Below are positions 33,161 through 44,508 of a DNA stretch of 64,000 nt, one piece after another. The position numbers were made by a program, and so were the translations under genes. The notes below the pieces were generated by a model. That model was not told where the DNA came from. It saw only the letters and a list, made by a program, of their open reading frames with translations, and made no database searches. Within the stretch, counting starts at the first letter, position 1. Every line of letters begins with the position of its first letter. The stretch is from Nemophila menziesii (Eukaryota; Streptophyta; Magnoliopsida; Boraginales; Hydrophyllaceae), in NCBI GenBank assembly GCA_029959085.1, contig JARWIR010000013.1, forward strand, positions 10,789,186 through 10,853,185, given 5' to 3'.

Positions 33161-33660
33161 ACTTTTATTAATTAATTATTTCTTATTTACAAAAAAGGTA
33201 CTTAGTACTTTCAAATGTGTAATAAATAATAAAGTAGGATAAGGAATAATTATTTTTTATTAGTAAAAAATAATTTATATAAATGAGTAATTAAAGAATT
33301 GCAAACAATCACATTTATTTTTTATATAAAAGATGTAGACCATTTAAAAAAATCTGAAATCTATTTTATAATATAGATATTTAGTTACTAATCTAGCCAC
33401 ATGATTTACTTTTATTGGTCAATCAGTTATTTCTTATTTATGAAAATAGAACATAATACCATTAAGTGTAATAAAGTAGGATAAAAAATAATTAAATTTT
33501 TTTTATTAGTAAAAAATAATTAATACAATTAATAAATGAATTAAAGTACTACAAACAATTCATTTTTCTATAATAAAGGACTGTTTTTAAAACTTTCACT
33601 TTTATTGGTCAATAAATCATTTCCTATTTACAGAAAAGGTAAGTAGTACCGTATGAAGAA
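33161..33660. repeat. Direct repeats in the kaurene oxidase promoter region
   Basis: A block beginning ACTTTTATT(A/G) and including TATTTCTTATTTAC, AATAAAGTAGGATAA and TTTTTATTAGTAAAAAATAA starts at 33161 and again at 33408. A third, truncated copy starts at 33598. Spacings are 247 and 190 bp. The last copy lies about 150 bp upstream of the start codon. Confidence 0.8.
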
Positions 33661-33745
33661 ATTTTAACTCAGATGACGATTAATATTGTATTTATTCACC
33701 ACCGTCACAACAATCCAATCACTCTACACTTCACTTAACAAGAGG

Positions 33746-33755
33746 CTATATATAT
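33746..33755 (+). promoter_or_regulatory. Putative TATA box of the kaurene oxidase gene
   Basis: CTATATATAT lies about 55-60 bp before the ATG at 33808. The predicted transcription start would fall near 33780, leaving a short 5' UTR. Confidence 0.55.
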
Positions 33756-33807
33756 CCAGTTCGTGAATGAGTAGAAATGGTTATATGTTAATTAAAAGAT
33801 AGTGAAA

Positions 33808-36233
33808 ATGGATGCAATTCTTGAACTTGCTAATTTGCCTTTACCACCTGTAGTAGCCATAGGTGGTCCAGCTGTTGCTATAGGTGTACTTTCACTACTA
33901 TTGTTCATCAAAGGATATCTCCATGATCAAAAGAAGCGGTCTTCTAACCTCCCATCTCTACCAGGTAGCTTTTTCATCTTCTTTTAAACCTAAATTCCCG
34001 CTAAGTTACTTATCACATATAGTAGATCTGCCCCTGTTTTGATAGGGACGGATCCAGGTAAAGCTATTATTCAACAAATGAAAACAAAAAAATCCAAAGA
34101 CTGTCTGTAATTTTTTAGCTGGGAGGGTTAAATTTTTTTACTCAAGTTATTTCTTAAAATAAATAATTCTAGCAAATTCACATGCACCCATGGGTCCCAC
34201 ACACCCTGCATCCACCCCTGGTAGGTGGTTGAGCTCCGCAATGTGAGTTCCCATGTCATCTAAAAAAGAATGTGATATATATTTAAAGGGGTAAAGGTAA
34301 AAAAAAAAATCATGTATAAATAGGTTGTTTGATAGTGATGGTGGTTAAATTTTTGATACAGAGGTACCAGGGCTACCATTGATTGGGAATTTGCTACAGT
34401 TGAAAGAGAAGAAACCTCACAAGACTTTTGCAAGATGGGCCGAGACTTATGGACCTGTTTATTCTATCAGAACCGGAGCTACTACATTGGTTGTATTAAA
34501 TACAACCAAGGTTGCCAAGGAGGTACTAATTTCTCTTTCATTTCCTAAATTGCATAAAACACTTTTGTCTTGTATGAAAAATCTCATTAGGCCCATTTTT
34601 TTGTTATTTGTTGTATTTCCAGGCTATGGTTACCAGGTTTTCATCTATCTCAACGAGAAAATTAACAAATGCTTTAGATATACTTACCTGCAACAAAAAT
34701 ATGGTTGCAATGAGCGATTATAATGCGTTCCATAAGACGGTTAAAAGATACTTACTCACGAGTACTTTAGGACCAAATGCTCAGGTTTGTTCACCATTAT
34801 AGAGTACTTAGCAAATCTCCGTTAATATATATATAGCTAATTTATTCTAATACATTGATTGCTTCAGAAACACCATCGTAAACACAGGGACGATTTAATA
34901 GAAAATGTTTCGAAACAATTGCATACTTTGCTCGAGAAGCATCCTCTCGAAGCTGTAAATTTTAGAAAAATATTTCAGCCTGAACTTTTCGGGCTATCAG
35001 TAAAACAAGTATGTTCACGTATTCAGATAAATTGACTGTTAGTTTTCCGTATAAACTAATCTTCCTATATATCTAGGCTTTGGGTAAGGATATAAGCTCG
35101 GTTTACGTGGAGGAACTTGGGAGCACTTTCTCAAGAGATGAAATATTCAAGATTCTAGTGATTGATCCTATGGAGGGTGCTATTGAAGTTGATTGGAGAG
35201 ATTTTTTCCCGTATTTGAAATGGATTCCCAATAAAAAATTTGAAAAGAAAATTCAACAAATGCACGTTCGAAGAGAGGCAGTGATGAGATCCCTTATTAA
35301 AAAGCAGAAGGAACATATTGATTCAGGAGAGGTAGTCTTGTTTTTTTGTAATTAATTGCATTATAAGTCAGTTATATTATACAAAAATTACACTATAGGT
35401 CCTTATTTGGCTTCTTTTGACAACAGGAAATAAAGTGTTATATGGACTATCTATTATCCGAAGGGAAAACATTATCAGAAAAGCAAATTTTAATGTTGCT
35501 TTGGGAGGCGATTATTGAAGCATCGGATACTGTTATGGTGACTACAGAATGGGCCATGTTTAACCTTGCTAAAGACCCTGAACGACAGGTTTATATATTA
35601 TTTTGTGACATTGATAGTTCCTTAAATTGTTTCTGTTAATTGATTTTAATTATATAGAATCGACTCTATCGAGAAATTCAAACTGTGTGTGGTTCGGAGA
35701 TTATAAATGAAGAAAATGTGGCGCAAATTCCATATTTGTCCGCTGTTTTTTATGAAACGTTGAGAAAACATAGTCCGGTTCCAATAGTTCCTCTAAGATA
35801 TGTGCACGAAGATACACATATCGGAGGGTATTATATTCCAGCTAAAAGCGAGGTAAATTTTATATTAACACGAAACTATAACATAGTTTTTACTATTTAT
35901 GACCGTGATCTTATTTTGTAGATTGCTATAAATATTTATGGATGCAACATGGACAAGAATGTTTGGGATTTACCTGAAGAATGGATGCCTGAAAGATTTA
36001 TTAACGAAAATTCAGAGCTTGTTAATGAGCACATGACAATGGCTTTTGGAGGGGGGAAGAGGGTATGTGCAGGAGCGCTTCAAGCGACGACAATTTGTTG
36101 CATAGCGATTGGGCGATTAATACAAGAATTTGAGTGGAGATTGAAAGATGGAGAAGTTGAAAATGTTGATACACTCGGGCTTACTACTCATAAACTTCAA
36201 CCTATGCAAGCGATTTTAAAGGCGAGAAATTGA
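33808..36233 (+). CDS. KO: ent-Kaurene oxidase (cytochrome P450, CYP701A family)
   Basis: Eight exons: 33808-33964, 34362-34522, 34623-34784, 34868-35008, 35077-35331, 35427-35588, 35658-35852, 35922-36233. All introns are GT-AG; the first is phase 1, the others phase 0. They give an uninterrupted 514-aa protein, the usual KO length. Domains: hydrophobic anchor (about 13-35), proline-rich hinge (PSLPEVPGLP), I-helix [14 protein letters not shown] (320-334), K-helix ExxR (E379-R382), PERF (434-437) and heme loop [10 protein letters not shown] with ligand Cys460. KO oxidises ent-kaurene in three steps to ent-kaurenoic acid, an early step of gibberellin synthesis, at the plastid envelope/ER. Blocks such as [11 protein letters not shown] and [17 protein letters not shown] are KO hallmarks. 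Oddity: the I-helix has DTV where most KOs have DTT. The true start is the ATG at 33808; an in-frame GTG two codons earlier is not used. Intron 1 carries a small MITE. Confidence 0.95.
34044..34219. mobile_element. MITE in intron 1 of kaurene oxidase
   Basis: The left end AGGGACGGATCCAGG and the reverse complement of the right end AGGGGTGGATGCAGG match at 12 of 15 positions. The element is about 176 bp, and no clear target duplication was found. It lies wholly inside intron 1 (33965-34361) and does not touch splice sites. Confidence 0.55.
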
Positions 36234-36501
36234 GAAGGAAAATCATGCCTTCTAGACATCTTATGAGCATTTCTTTGTTATGTTGCATTTGCTATCTGAC
36301 TTTTACCAGTTACTTAACTACTTCTAGTACTATTTCTGGAAACTATGGTTTTGCTTGTTAAATCAACTAAAGTTGAGAGTTAGAAAATCTCCTTGTTACT
36401 CGTTATTTTTCAATTTTATGTTTGGAAAAGGTAAAAAACGTGCATCACAGCTCGTAAAACCCATCGACATCTAATAGGTGAACTTGTCCCTCGAGCGATT
36501 T

Positions 36502-36717
36502 ACATCTAAAAAAGCATTTGTGGAGTGGTCTTCAGCCAATCAAAATGGTTAAGGTATATAAAATTAAAGGAATTCGAGCTCCTTGCTTGAGCGTTAGAAA
36601 ACCTAACATACATCTAAAAAAGCGTTTGTGGAGTGGTTTTCAGCCAATCAAAATGGTTAAGGTATATAAAACTAAAGGAATTCGAGCTCCCTGCTTGAGC
36701 GATAGAAAACCTAACAT
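36502..36717. repeat. 108-bp tandem duplication downstream of kaurene oxidase
   Basis: Two head-to-tail 108-bp units (36502-36609 and 36610-36717) both contain ACATCTAAAAAAGC, GTGGAGTGGT, CAGCCAATCAAAATGGTTAA and GAATTCGAGCTCC. They differ at only a few bases. Because 108 is a multiple of three, they create an apparent repetitive 70-codon open frame that is probably not real. They begin 269 bp after the KO stop codon and could lie in or near its 3' UTR. Confidence 0.9.
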
Positions 36718-36923
36718 GCAAATGTCCTAATCTTTGACAGAATTATCTGATTATCTCTAAGTACAACTCTAAGTCCACTAAAATCGATAGTTGGTCTAGT
36801 GGTTAGACTACTTCGCAGAAACCAAAAGATTTTAAGATCAAATTTTATTGAAATCAAAATAATTCTGAATACAAAGTGCACACACGACCATCTCGGATAA
36901 TGTGGTATATGCCTTTTAACATT

Positions 36924-38144
36924 GAGGAATATAAATTAAAAAATGAGAGTTTTAAGGGCCTAGATTGATGTTATGTTTTTTAAGGGCCTAACTAGAGATT
37001 TTTCTGGTTCTGGTTACATTTTTAGGGGGTACACACCCACTATTTTAATTTTTTTTAATTACATTATAAGTCCTTGTAGAATTTTCATGGTTCTAATTTT
37101 CTTGCGCATGTCCTTTTGTGACCCGTTAATGGTGGTTACCCCCTGAAAATAGCTTGCCTGAACGAATACCCCTAAAAATACAAAACATCGGGTGTATAAC
37201 CCCTGAAAATGCAAATAGGGGGTACGTAAGTACCCACTATTTTTTTAATTACATATTCAGTCCCTATTGTTCAAAGTTCAATGTTCTTTATTCCTTGTTC
37301 AGGTCAGTCCAAAGTGGTGGTGAAGAACCATAACTACAAAAACAGTGGGTCTATTACCCACTAAAACCGCACAAAACAGTGGGTATAAACTCCCTAAAAA
37401 CGCAAAAAAGGGGGTGTTTACCCCCTGAATATATGGATATGAAAATGTATCTCCCTGCAAAAACAGAACAACATATAAAATAAATTATTAAAAAAATTGA
37501 AACCCAACAAAGATCTCGGCGTTTTGGGCTGCGAAATGGCCACAGTGGTGGCAGATCTGATCTCTAATGGAGAAGAAAGAGGTTGTATTGTGCAGAGAAG
37601 AAATGGTGGTGGGGCGGCCAGATCTTGTGGTGGTGGTTCTCTGGTGTAGCGATTCCCTGGTGATGACGACGATGCTGTAAATGGAGGACATGGCGGTGGT
37701 GAATCATCTCGACGGCGGCGCTGCAAATCTAGATGGCAACAGCAGAGATCGACGAAACAGAGCAGCAGCAGAGATCGACAAAACGCAGCAGCAAATCTCC
37801 GTGGCAGTAGCAGCAAGGCTGGATCTCACGAACTGGATCTCGATGGCAGACGCAACAGGCTTGAGGTTGGTGGATCTGCAGCAGTGGCAAGGTTGCGTTG
37901 GTGGATTTGCAGCAGCAGTGGCGCTGCAACTCGGTGATGGTGGATGGAGAGAGAAAGGGGGAAGGGTGGATTTTTCTGCAATGCTGTCGAGAAAGAAAGA
38001 AGGAATGGTGGGTTTTATGGACCTTTTTTAATTAGATTCTAATTTTTTTTTTTTGGACAAATTCTAATTAGACAAGTTGGTTTTTAATTGAGACCTTTTT
38101 TTATTAAATACTAGTATAGATGGCCCTTAAAACCTCCTTTACCC
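36924..38144. mobile_element. Mutator-like non-autonomous element, copy E
   Basis: An exact 9-bp duplication TTTAACATT flanks the element (36915-36923 and 38145-38153). The left end begins GAGGAATATAAATTAAAAAA and reaches AGTTTTAAGGGCC; the right end, reverse-complemented, reads GGGTAAAGGAGG then TTTTAAGGGCC. The interior has GTACCC/GGGTAC words, a ggggtgtttaccccct palindromic block near 37413-37428, AGATCTG words and purine-rich DNA (37945-37965), as in copies A, B and D. Open frames inside are low-complexity. A LINE inserted 28 bp beyond its right end. Confidence 0.7.
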
Positions 38145-38172
38145 TTTAACATTATTACAAAGCCATTATACG

Positions 38173-38185
38173 AGTTCAACTGGTT
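38173..38185. repeat. 5' target-site duplication of LINE-1
   Basis: AGTTCAACTGGTT occurs here and again at 44496-44508, directly after the A-tail of the LINE. Confidence 0.93.
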
Positions 38186-38510
38186 ATGGTTTAGAATAGA
38201 TCAGACAGCAAAAGTTCTCTCAGGCACTTCCCCCTAGGAAAGCTGAGATTTAACTTTCCGGCATCAAAACCACCACTCCACCACCACACTTAAACCTTTA
38301 AGCCAAACCAAAACATGTCACTTACATTCATCTTTCTTAAAATTGCTAAATTACATTACATACATATAAGCCTAAACTGCATTATCGAATTCACCTTCAC
38401 CTTAATTTTCTAAACTTCCTAACTTTTATTACAGTTCTTCAATCCTCTCAACCACCTTCATTTATTTCTCTTTTCTTCTGTCTTTTAACAACATCATTTA
38501 CTTCTCTGCT

Positions 38511-40265
38511 ATGGAATTCTACACCAGACATCACGCAAACACCAGTGATGAGGCTCTTATTCTTACTAGTGATCCAAACTCTGTCTATGCCCAATTTGAG
38601 GGCCCAAAACTGTATGCAAAAATCATTCCAGACAAAGGGGTTAGCTTCAACTACTTAAGAAAGAACATTAACAACTCTTGGGGAGTCAAAGGAAAAGTCC
38701 ATACGAAAAAGAGGGGTTTCAACACATGTATTATTACCTTTGAAACAAAAGAAGATATGGAGAGAGTCTGGAACAACAGACCCTGGAACTTGGTGGGCAA
38801 ACACGTCCTCCTTCAAAAGTGGGATGATGCTAAGCTCCTTGCCGATACTCAGCTTACAACTACATCCTTCATCGTCCAAATTCATGATATACCCCCACTG
38901 CTAATAAACGAAGACAACGCAATTAAAATCGGCAACCAACTTGGAAAGGTAGAAAGAGTTTACTTACCACCAGTTGAAAGCTTCAAAGAATTCAGTGCTA
39001 TTAGAATTTGCATTGACTGGGACATCTTCAAACCGATCCAAAGTTCTTACAATATAAATCTGGGAGGAGGACACCGAATTAGAGGTATGCTCAAGTACGA
39101 AAAACTTTGTGATTTATGCTTTAATTGTGGCCTCCTTGATCATGAAGAAAATGAATGCCAAAATAAAAATAAACTCAGACACAAATTAACAAAACTCATT
39201 CACGGCTTTGAACCAAAATTCTCTGAAAAAACCAACCAAAATCGAAACATCCATCAAAAAACCAATCCGAGTTACAACCCACGACCGAGTCAAAAACAAA
39301 CTCGCCAAAATTCAAAAAATTCCCAATCTCAAAAAAACCCTAACCAAGAAGAACGAAACCCAATACCTGAAGCCTCTCTGCCAATCTCATTCAACGCCTC
39401 TGACATCAATTTGAATTGTGATAAGAACAATTCAGGAGTAAGAACCACTTTGGGTAATTCTGAAAATCGAAAAACTTACAAGAGAGAGAAAGGTACTAAT
39501 CTTACCTCTGTACGTGAAAGACTTGAAGAAAGTGAAAGAAAAGAAAAAGAAAAGCAACACTTTGAGGGCCCAATTAAAAATTGGTCTGAAATACAAGTGG
39601 AATTAAAAAATAATCTCTTTTCTAAGCCAGCTCAGCAATCCACGCCAAAAAAACCCGATGCCACATCACTATCTATTCAATTCGGGTCTAATGAAAAACC
39701 CGTCATTATCACTGAAAAACACTTTCTCCCAATTAACCCAAACACAACTCAAATAAACCAAAACGCCCAAATCCAAAACCCTACCTCTATAATAAATTCC
39801 ACTCAATTCCAACCTACTAATGAAAGCTTCAATCCGAACAACAATAACACAACTCCAAACAACAACAATCTTAATCCAATTCCATTCTCCCTTCATGAAG
39901 AACCTGCAACACCCAACCACCATCGAATATCCGATTACAAAAGCCAATCTGAAAAAAGAAACTTCAGCAAAGAAACTATTGAAGCGGCTAAATTCGACAA
40001 ACTCTGGAAGGCAAGATGGAACGAATCAACATTAAATACTCCAGCAAATTCTACAAATCAAGAAAAATCAGTCAACAATGAGCCTTCAGAAAATCAACAA
40101 ATTGAAGATAAAGAAGAAGGTGAATCCTCATGGGAGAACACAAGTACAGACTACACAAAAATCGAAATTGATGAAGAGGAGTTAGCCACATCAAGCATGA
40201 TTGTGGATACTACTGAAGAAGAGGTTTACGGGTTTGTCCTTGAACAAACCCAAATCGATCAATGA
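38511..40265 (+). CDS. LINE-1 ORF1: DUF4283/zinc-knuckle RNA-binding protein
   Basis: Open frame of 584 aa. The N-terminal 200 residues match the DUF4283 domain of plant L1 ORF1 proteins (for example GVKGKVHTKKRGFNTCIITF, ERVWNNRPWNLVGKHVLLQK, IPPLLINEDNAIKIGNQLG). A CX2CX4HX4C zinc knuckle follows, with CFNCGLLDHEENEC intact (residues about 203-216). The remaining half is a hydrophilic, Asn/Gln/Lys-rich, low-complexity tail with an acidic C-terminus. The role is to bind element RNA and form the ribonucleoprotein needed for retrotransposition. Its stop codon overlaps the ORF2 start as ATGA (40262-40265). Confidence 0.9.
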   Translation: MEFYTRHHANTSDEALILTSDPNSVYAQFEGPKLYAKIIPDKGVSFNYLRKNINNSWGVKGKVHTKKRGFNTCIITFETKEDMERVWNNRPWNLVGKHVLLQKWDDAKLLADTQLTTTSFIVQIHDIPPLLINEDNAIKIGNQLGKVERVYLPPVESFKEFSAIRICIDWDIFKPIQSSYNINLGGGHRIRGMLKYEKLCDLCFNCGLLDHEENECQNKNKLRHKLTKLIHGFEPKFSEKTNQNRNIHQKTNPSYNPRPSQKQTRQNSKNSQSQKNPNQEERNPIPEASLPISFNASDINLNCDKNNSGVRTTLGNSENRKTYKREKGTNLTSVRERLEESERKEKEKQHFEGPIKNWSEIQVELKNNLFSKPAQQSTPKKPDATSLSIQFGSNEKPVIITEKHFLPINPNTTQINQNAQIQNPTSIINSTQFQPTNESFNPNNNNTTPNNNNLNPIPFSLHEEPATPNHHRISDYKSQSEKRNFSKETIEAAKFDKLWKARWNESTLNTPANSTNQEKSVNNEPSENQQIEDKEEGESSWENTSTDYTKIEIDEEELATSSMIVDTTEEEVYGFVLEQTQIDQ

Positions 40266-43200
40266 TACATTTTAGTTGGAATTGTCAAGGGATTGGTACC
40301 CCCTTGACAATTCTAACACTCAAAGATGCGGTCAAAACCCATCATCCTGAGGTAATTTTTCTCTGCGAAACATTAAATTCTTATAGTAAAACTGATAATC
40401 TTGCTAACTCTCTCAATATGGAAATTATTTGCACCATTGAGCCCACTGGGAAATCGGGAGGCCTTTTACTTTTAGCTAAAACTGATATTAATATTAAAAT
40501 TATTAAAAGTACTAAAAACTACATTCATTGTAAAATCACTGATGAATTAGGTAATGAATTCTTGACCACTTATGTTTATATATCTTCGTATGACCCTGAA
40601 AAGCAAAAAAACCTTGATGAAATCACAAACCTTATGAATAACACTAGTGCCCTTCCTTGGTTCTTAATTGGAGATTTTAATCTCATCAGATATAACTTTG
40701 AAAAAATGGGGGGAAATGAACATAATAATATCTCAGATAATGAACTAAATACCTTCATGAATTATCATAATCTTACTGATATTACCACTAAGGGCTGCTT
40801 CTTTACCTGGAGTAATAGAAGAGCTGGTGATAAATTAATTAAACAAAAAATAGATAGAGGCATCTCAAACTCGGCTTGGAATGATAGCTTCCCAAATTCT
40901 TGGATTGCTACACTTCCAGCCATAGGCTCTGACCACTCTCTCCTTATACTTTATACTGATATCCCTAGGCACAATAAATTTGAAAGATTTATATATAAAA
41001 AAAGCTGGAACTCTGAAACTGAAGTGGAAAAAATAATCCACCAACACTGGAACTCTTACTCTATTAATATTTACAAAGGCTTGGTGAGATTTGGTAATAA
41101 ACTTCACCATATATCACATATGATCACTTCTTGGAATAAGAAAAGAAGAAATAACAATAGAATTCTTATAAAATCTCTTATGAAAAAGTTGGAAAAACTA
41201 AACTCTGAGCATAATTTAAATTGTGATGAACATGATACTATTACAAACCAACTTGAACTCCTTTCGAATAAGGAAGAACTATACTGGAGAGAAAAATCCA
41301 GGGTTCAATGGGTTCAACTTGGTGATAAAAACACTGCCTTCTTTCATAATACCACTAAAGCTAGAAGAAAAAGGAATAAAATCCTTAGATTGCTTAAAAA
41401 TGATGGCTCTTTGTGTGATGATCCAAAAGGTATTGAAAACCTTATAAGTGAACACTATATGAACATCTACACTACTAATGGCCCTAGAAATTACCAACCT
41501 ATATTAGAAAAAATTAAACCAAAAGTTACCAAATAAATGAATAAGATTCTTGAGCAACCTATTACTATAAATGAGATTAAAAAAGCTGTTTGGAACCTGG
41601 GTAGTAATAAGGCCCCAGGCCCTGATGGTTTTTCTGATAGCTTTTATAAAAAAAAATTGGAATATTATCAAATATGATCTTATAAGAGGTATTACTGACT
41701 TCTTATGGAATAAAGGAAATCTTGCATCTATTAATAAAACCTATATCACTCTTATCCCAAAAATAAACTGTCCAGCTACTATTTCCCACTACAGACCTAT
41801 AAGTTGCACAAATTTTTGCTATAAAATCATAGCTGCTATTTTTACAAATAGAATGAAACCCTTTATGAGCACTATTATATCTAATGAACAATCAGCATTC
41901 ATTAGTACTAGAAGCATCACTGATAACTTAATTGTAGCACATGAAGTGGTACATTACTTGAAAAATAAACAACCTTCTAAATCCTATGCAGCTGCTATAA
42001 AACTTGATATTTCTAAAGCCTTTGAAAGCATTGAATGAGACTTCTTATTTGATATTATGTCATCTCTAGGATTCTCTACTATTTGGATAAATTGGATAAA
42101 ACAATGTGTTACAACAGTCTCTTATTCAATTCTTCTAAATGGTGCACCAATAAGTAACATTATCCCTACAAAAGGTTTGAGACAAGGTAACCCCTTGTCT
42201 CCCTTCCTGTTTTGTATTGTTACTCAAGCACTCTCTGATCTAATACATGATAAAATAAACAAAAATCTCCTCTCAGGTATAAAACTTAGTAGAAACTGTC
42301 CTAGATTAACTCATATACTATTCGCCGATGATAGCTTGTTTTTCTTACAAGGTAATGAAGACGAATTTCAAAACTTTAATGAGATCCTAAACATGTACAG
42401 TTATGCCTCTGGGCAGACTATAAATCTCAATAAAAGTGGAGTGGTATTTAGCAAAAATACCCCTCCAAATGTTGCTACTGAACTTACTAATATTCTTAAT
42501 ATAAATCATCTCTCCTCGCTTGGAACATATCTAGGCCTTCCCTCTGACTGGGGAAGGTCCAAGATTAAAGCACTTGATTGGCTTATTGAACGTGTTATCA
42601 CTAAATTAGATAACTGGAACTTTAAACTTCTTACTGAGGCAGGAAAAGAAACCTTAATAAAAGCTGTTGTACAATCAATTCCTGTATATATTATGACTAT
42701 ATTTCATATACCTGAATCTATTTGTAATAAAATCTCCTCTATAATAGCTGCCTTTTGGTGGGGAAATAAAGGAAAACAAAGAATCCATTGGAAAAGTTGA
42801 AAATTTATGCAAATGCCAAAAAGGGAAGGAGGCTTAAACTTTAAAAAATTTATACAAATGAATTTAAGCCTCCTTACCTCCTCAGCTTGGAAATTTAATC
42901 AAAATAAAAACTCTATTGCTTATCAAACACTTAAAGGAATTTATTTTCCAAATGAGGACTTTAACATGGCAAAAATTGGCTATAACCCATCTTGGGGTTG
43001 GAAAAGTTTACTTATGGGTAGAAATAACTATCTTAAAGATACTAAATGGATAGTTGGAAATGGAAAAACAATTAATGTGTGGGAAGATAATTGGATACCC
43101 TCATCTGATAAGCCTAGTAATAACTTAAATAATACAATCACTAAAGTCAGTGAGTTTATTAAGCCTGATCACACTTGGAACACTGAATTAATTGCCTCGG

Positions 43201-44426
43201 TTCTAGGCAATGAAAAAATGGAAAAAATTTCCAAATTAAATATTAGTATAACAGATTCAAAGGATACTCAAGTGTGGGAAAAATAAAAAAATGGAAATCC
43301 CTCAGTAAAAGAAGTCTATAACAACATAATAAACACTGAAATTAAAAACAAAGAGGCCCTTAGCATTAATGAGCCCTCTACATCTACCAAACTTACAGGT
43401 ACCTTTTGGGATGAAATTTGGAAATTAAATTTGCCTCCTAAACTTAGGAATTTCACTTGGCGAATTATTTCCAATGCAATGCCTACTGAACTTAATAAAT
43501 TCCATCGAAAATGTGCGCTTAATAATATCTGTAAAAGATGTAATATTAATGTGGAAACACAGGAACATTTATTCTTCACTTGCTCTAGCTCAAGAGCAAC
43601 ATGGTTTGCAACTCCTATAGCCTTCCTATCCTCAAATGATTTAACCTTAAATATGGATAAATGGCTACTAAATCTTATTGAAACAAAGCTAGAAAATGAT
43701 GAGAAAGGAAGAGCTATAGTAGAGATGGCAATTTGGCTCTTGTGGTTCATTTGGAAAGCTAGAAACAAAACTATCTTTGAAAATCAAAAATTCAGTCCCT
43801 TATCAGTTGCTATACAGGCTTATAAAGCTCATGATGAGTTCATTATGATCAAGAATCAAAACTCTGAAGCAAAAGAAAATCACAACCTAAATGAAATTGA
43901 TAAATCTTCAATGATTTTCAGGAAGTCCTCTACTGATCCTAGTAATAATAATATAACTTATATACATGTAGATGCATCTTATCTTAAAAATTCTAATAAA
44001 GCAGCTGTGGGTTGTATTTTCAGTGATCAACAGGGCCAAATTTTGAAAGTTAAATCGTGGAGCTTTTGCGCAAATTCTCCAGAAGAAGCAGAGGCAATTG
44101 GAATTAGAAATGCACTCAAAGAAGCTGCTGCTCAACCTAATTTGAACTATATTTTGAAGAACGATTGTTTTAGTCTCATCAATTCACTCAAGAATTGCAA
44201 AATGTTTGAAAATCGTCATCTTTCCTTCATCTTTGAAGACATTCAAACATTATTGCAAATAATCAAGGTTAAGTTCTGCTTCATTTCTCGAAATCTTAAT
44301 CATGCTGCGGATTGGGTTGCGAAGATGGCTATCTCCGGATCTCCTACTTGCAATTGGGCGGTGTCCCCACCCCCCACCCTACTTAGACTTTTCCTTATTG
44401 ATTTTGTTGTAACTGGTGTAGGCTAA
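40262..44426 (+). pseudogene. LINE-1 ORF2: endonuclease-RT-RNase H polyprotein, disabled
   Basis: Domains in order: AP-type endonuclease (FSWNCQGIG, LCETLN, IGDFNLI, IGSDHSLL; 40262-40950); reverse transcriptase (NKAPGPDGF near 41608, GLRQGNPLSPFLF near 42175, FADDSLFF near 42320); zf-RVT (FTWRIISNAMP... CKRC... HLFFTC; 43450-43580); and RNase H (IHVDAS, EEAEAIGIRNAL, NDCFSLINS, NHAADWVAK; 43960-44330), the plant L1 form. Lesions: TAA at 41534-41536, one extra A in the A9 run near 41648-41656, TGA at 42036-42038 and 42798-42800 (both at a conserved Trp position), and TAA at 43284-43286. Without these the frame would be continuous to 44426. Confidence 0.93.
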
Positions 44427-44508
44427 AAACAATCTGAACTTATTGTATGCTTTCGATTTTATTTTTATTAAATTATGTTTTCGACAAAAAAAAAAAGTTC
44501 AACTGGTT

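Larger units (their letters stand above)
38186..44495 (+). mobile_element. Full-length plant L1 LINE (LINE-1), inactive
   Basis: A 6.3-kb element is bounded by 13-bp target duplications AGTTCAACTGGTT (38173-38185 and 44496-44508). It has a 325-bp 5' UTR, ORF1, ORF2 and an A-tail (about 44485-44495) after a short 3' UTR. Full length, a variable-length target duplication and an A-tail are the signs of target-primed reverse transcription. ORF1 is open, but ORF2 has four in-frame stops and one frameshift, so the copy is dead. Confidence 0.95.

Noticed and set aside
33802..33807. Start of kaurene oxidase two codons earlier
   Set aside because: That start would be GTG. The ATG at 33808 gives the standard N-terminus of the family.
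36518..36730. 70-codon repetitive open frame after kaurene oxidase
   Set aside because: It is the product of the 108-bp tandem duplication, whose length is a multiple of three; no family resemblance.
37418..38031. Overlapping open frames on both strands in Mutator-like copy E
   Set aside because: They are low-complexity, repeat-derived and bounded by the element ends.
43316..43768. 150-codon minus-strand open frame in LINE-1
   Set aside because: It is antisense to the zf-RVT/RNase H linker of LINE-1 ORF2.
38173..44508. Possibility that LINE-1 is an LTR element or endogenous pararetrovirus
   Set aside because: There are no LTRs or PBS; the A-tail, 13-bp target duplications and endonuclease-RT-RNase H order are those of an L1 LINE.
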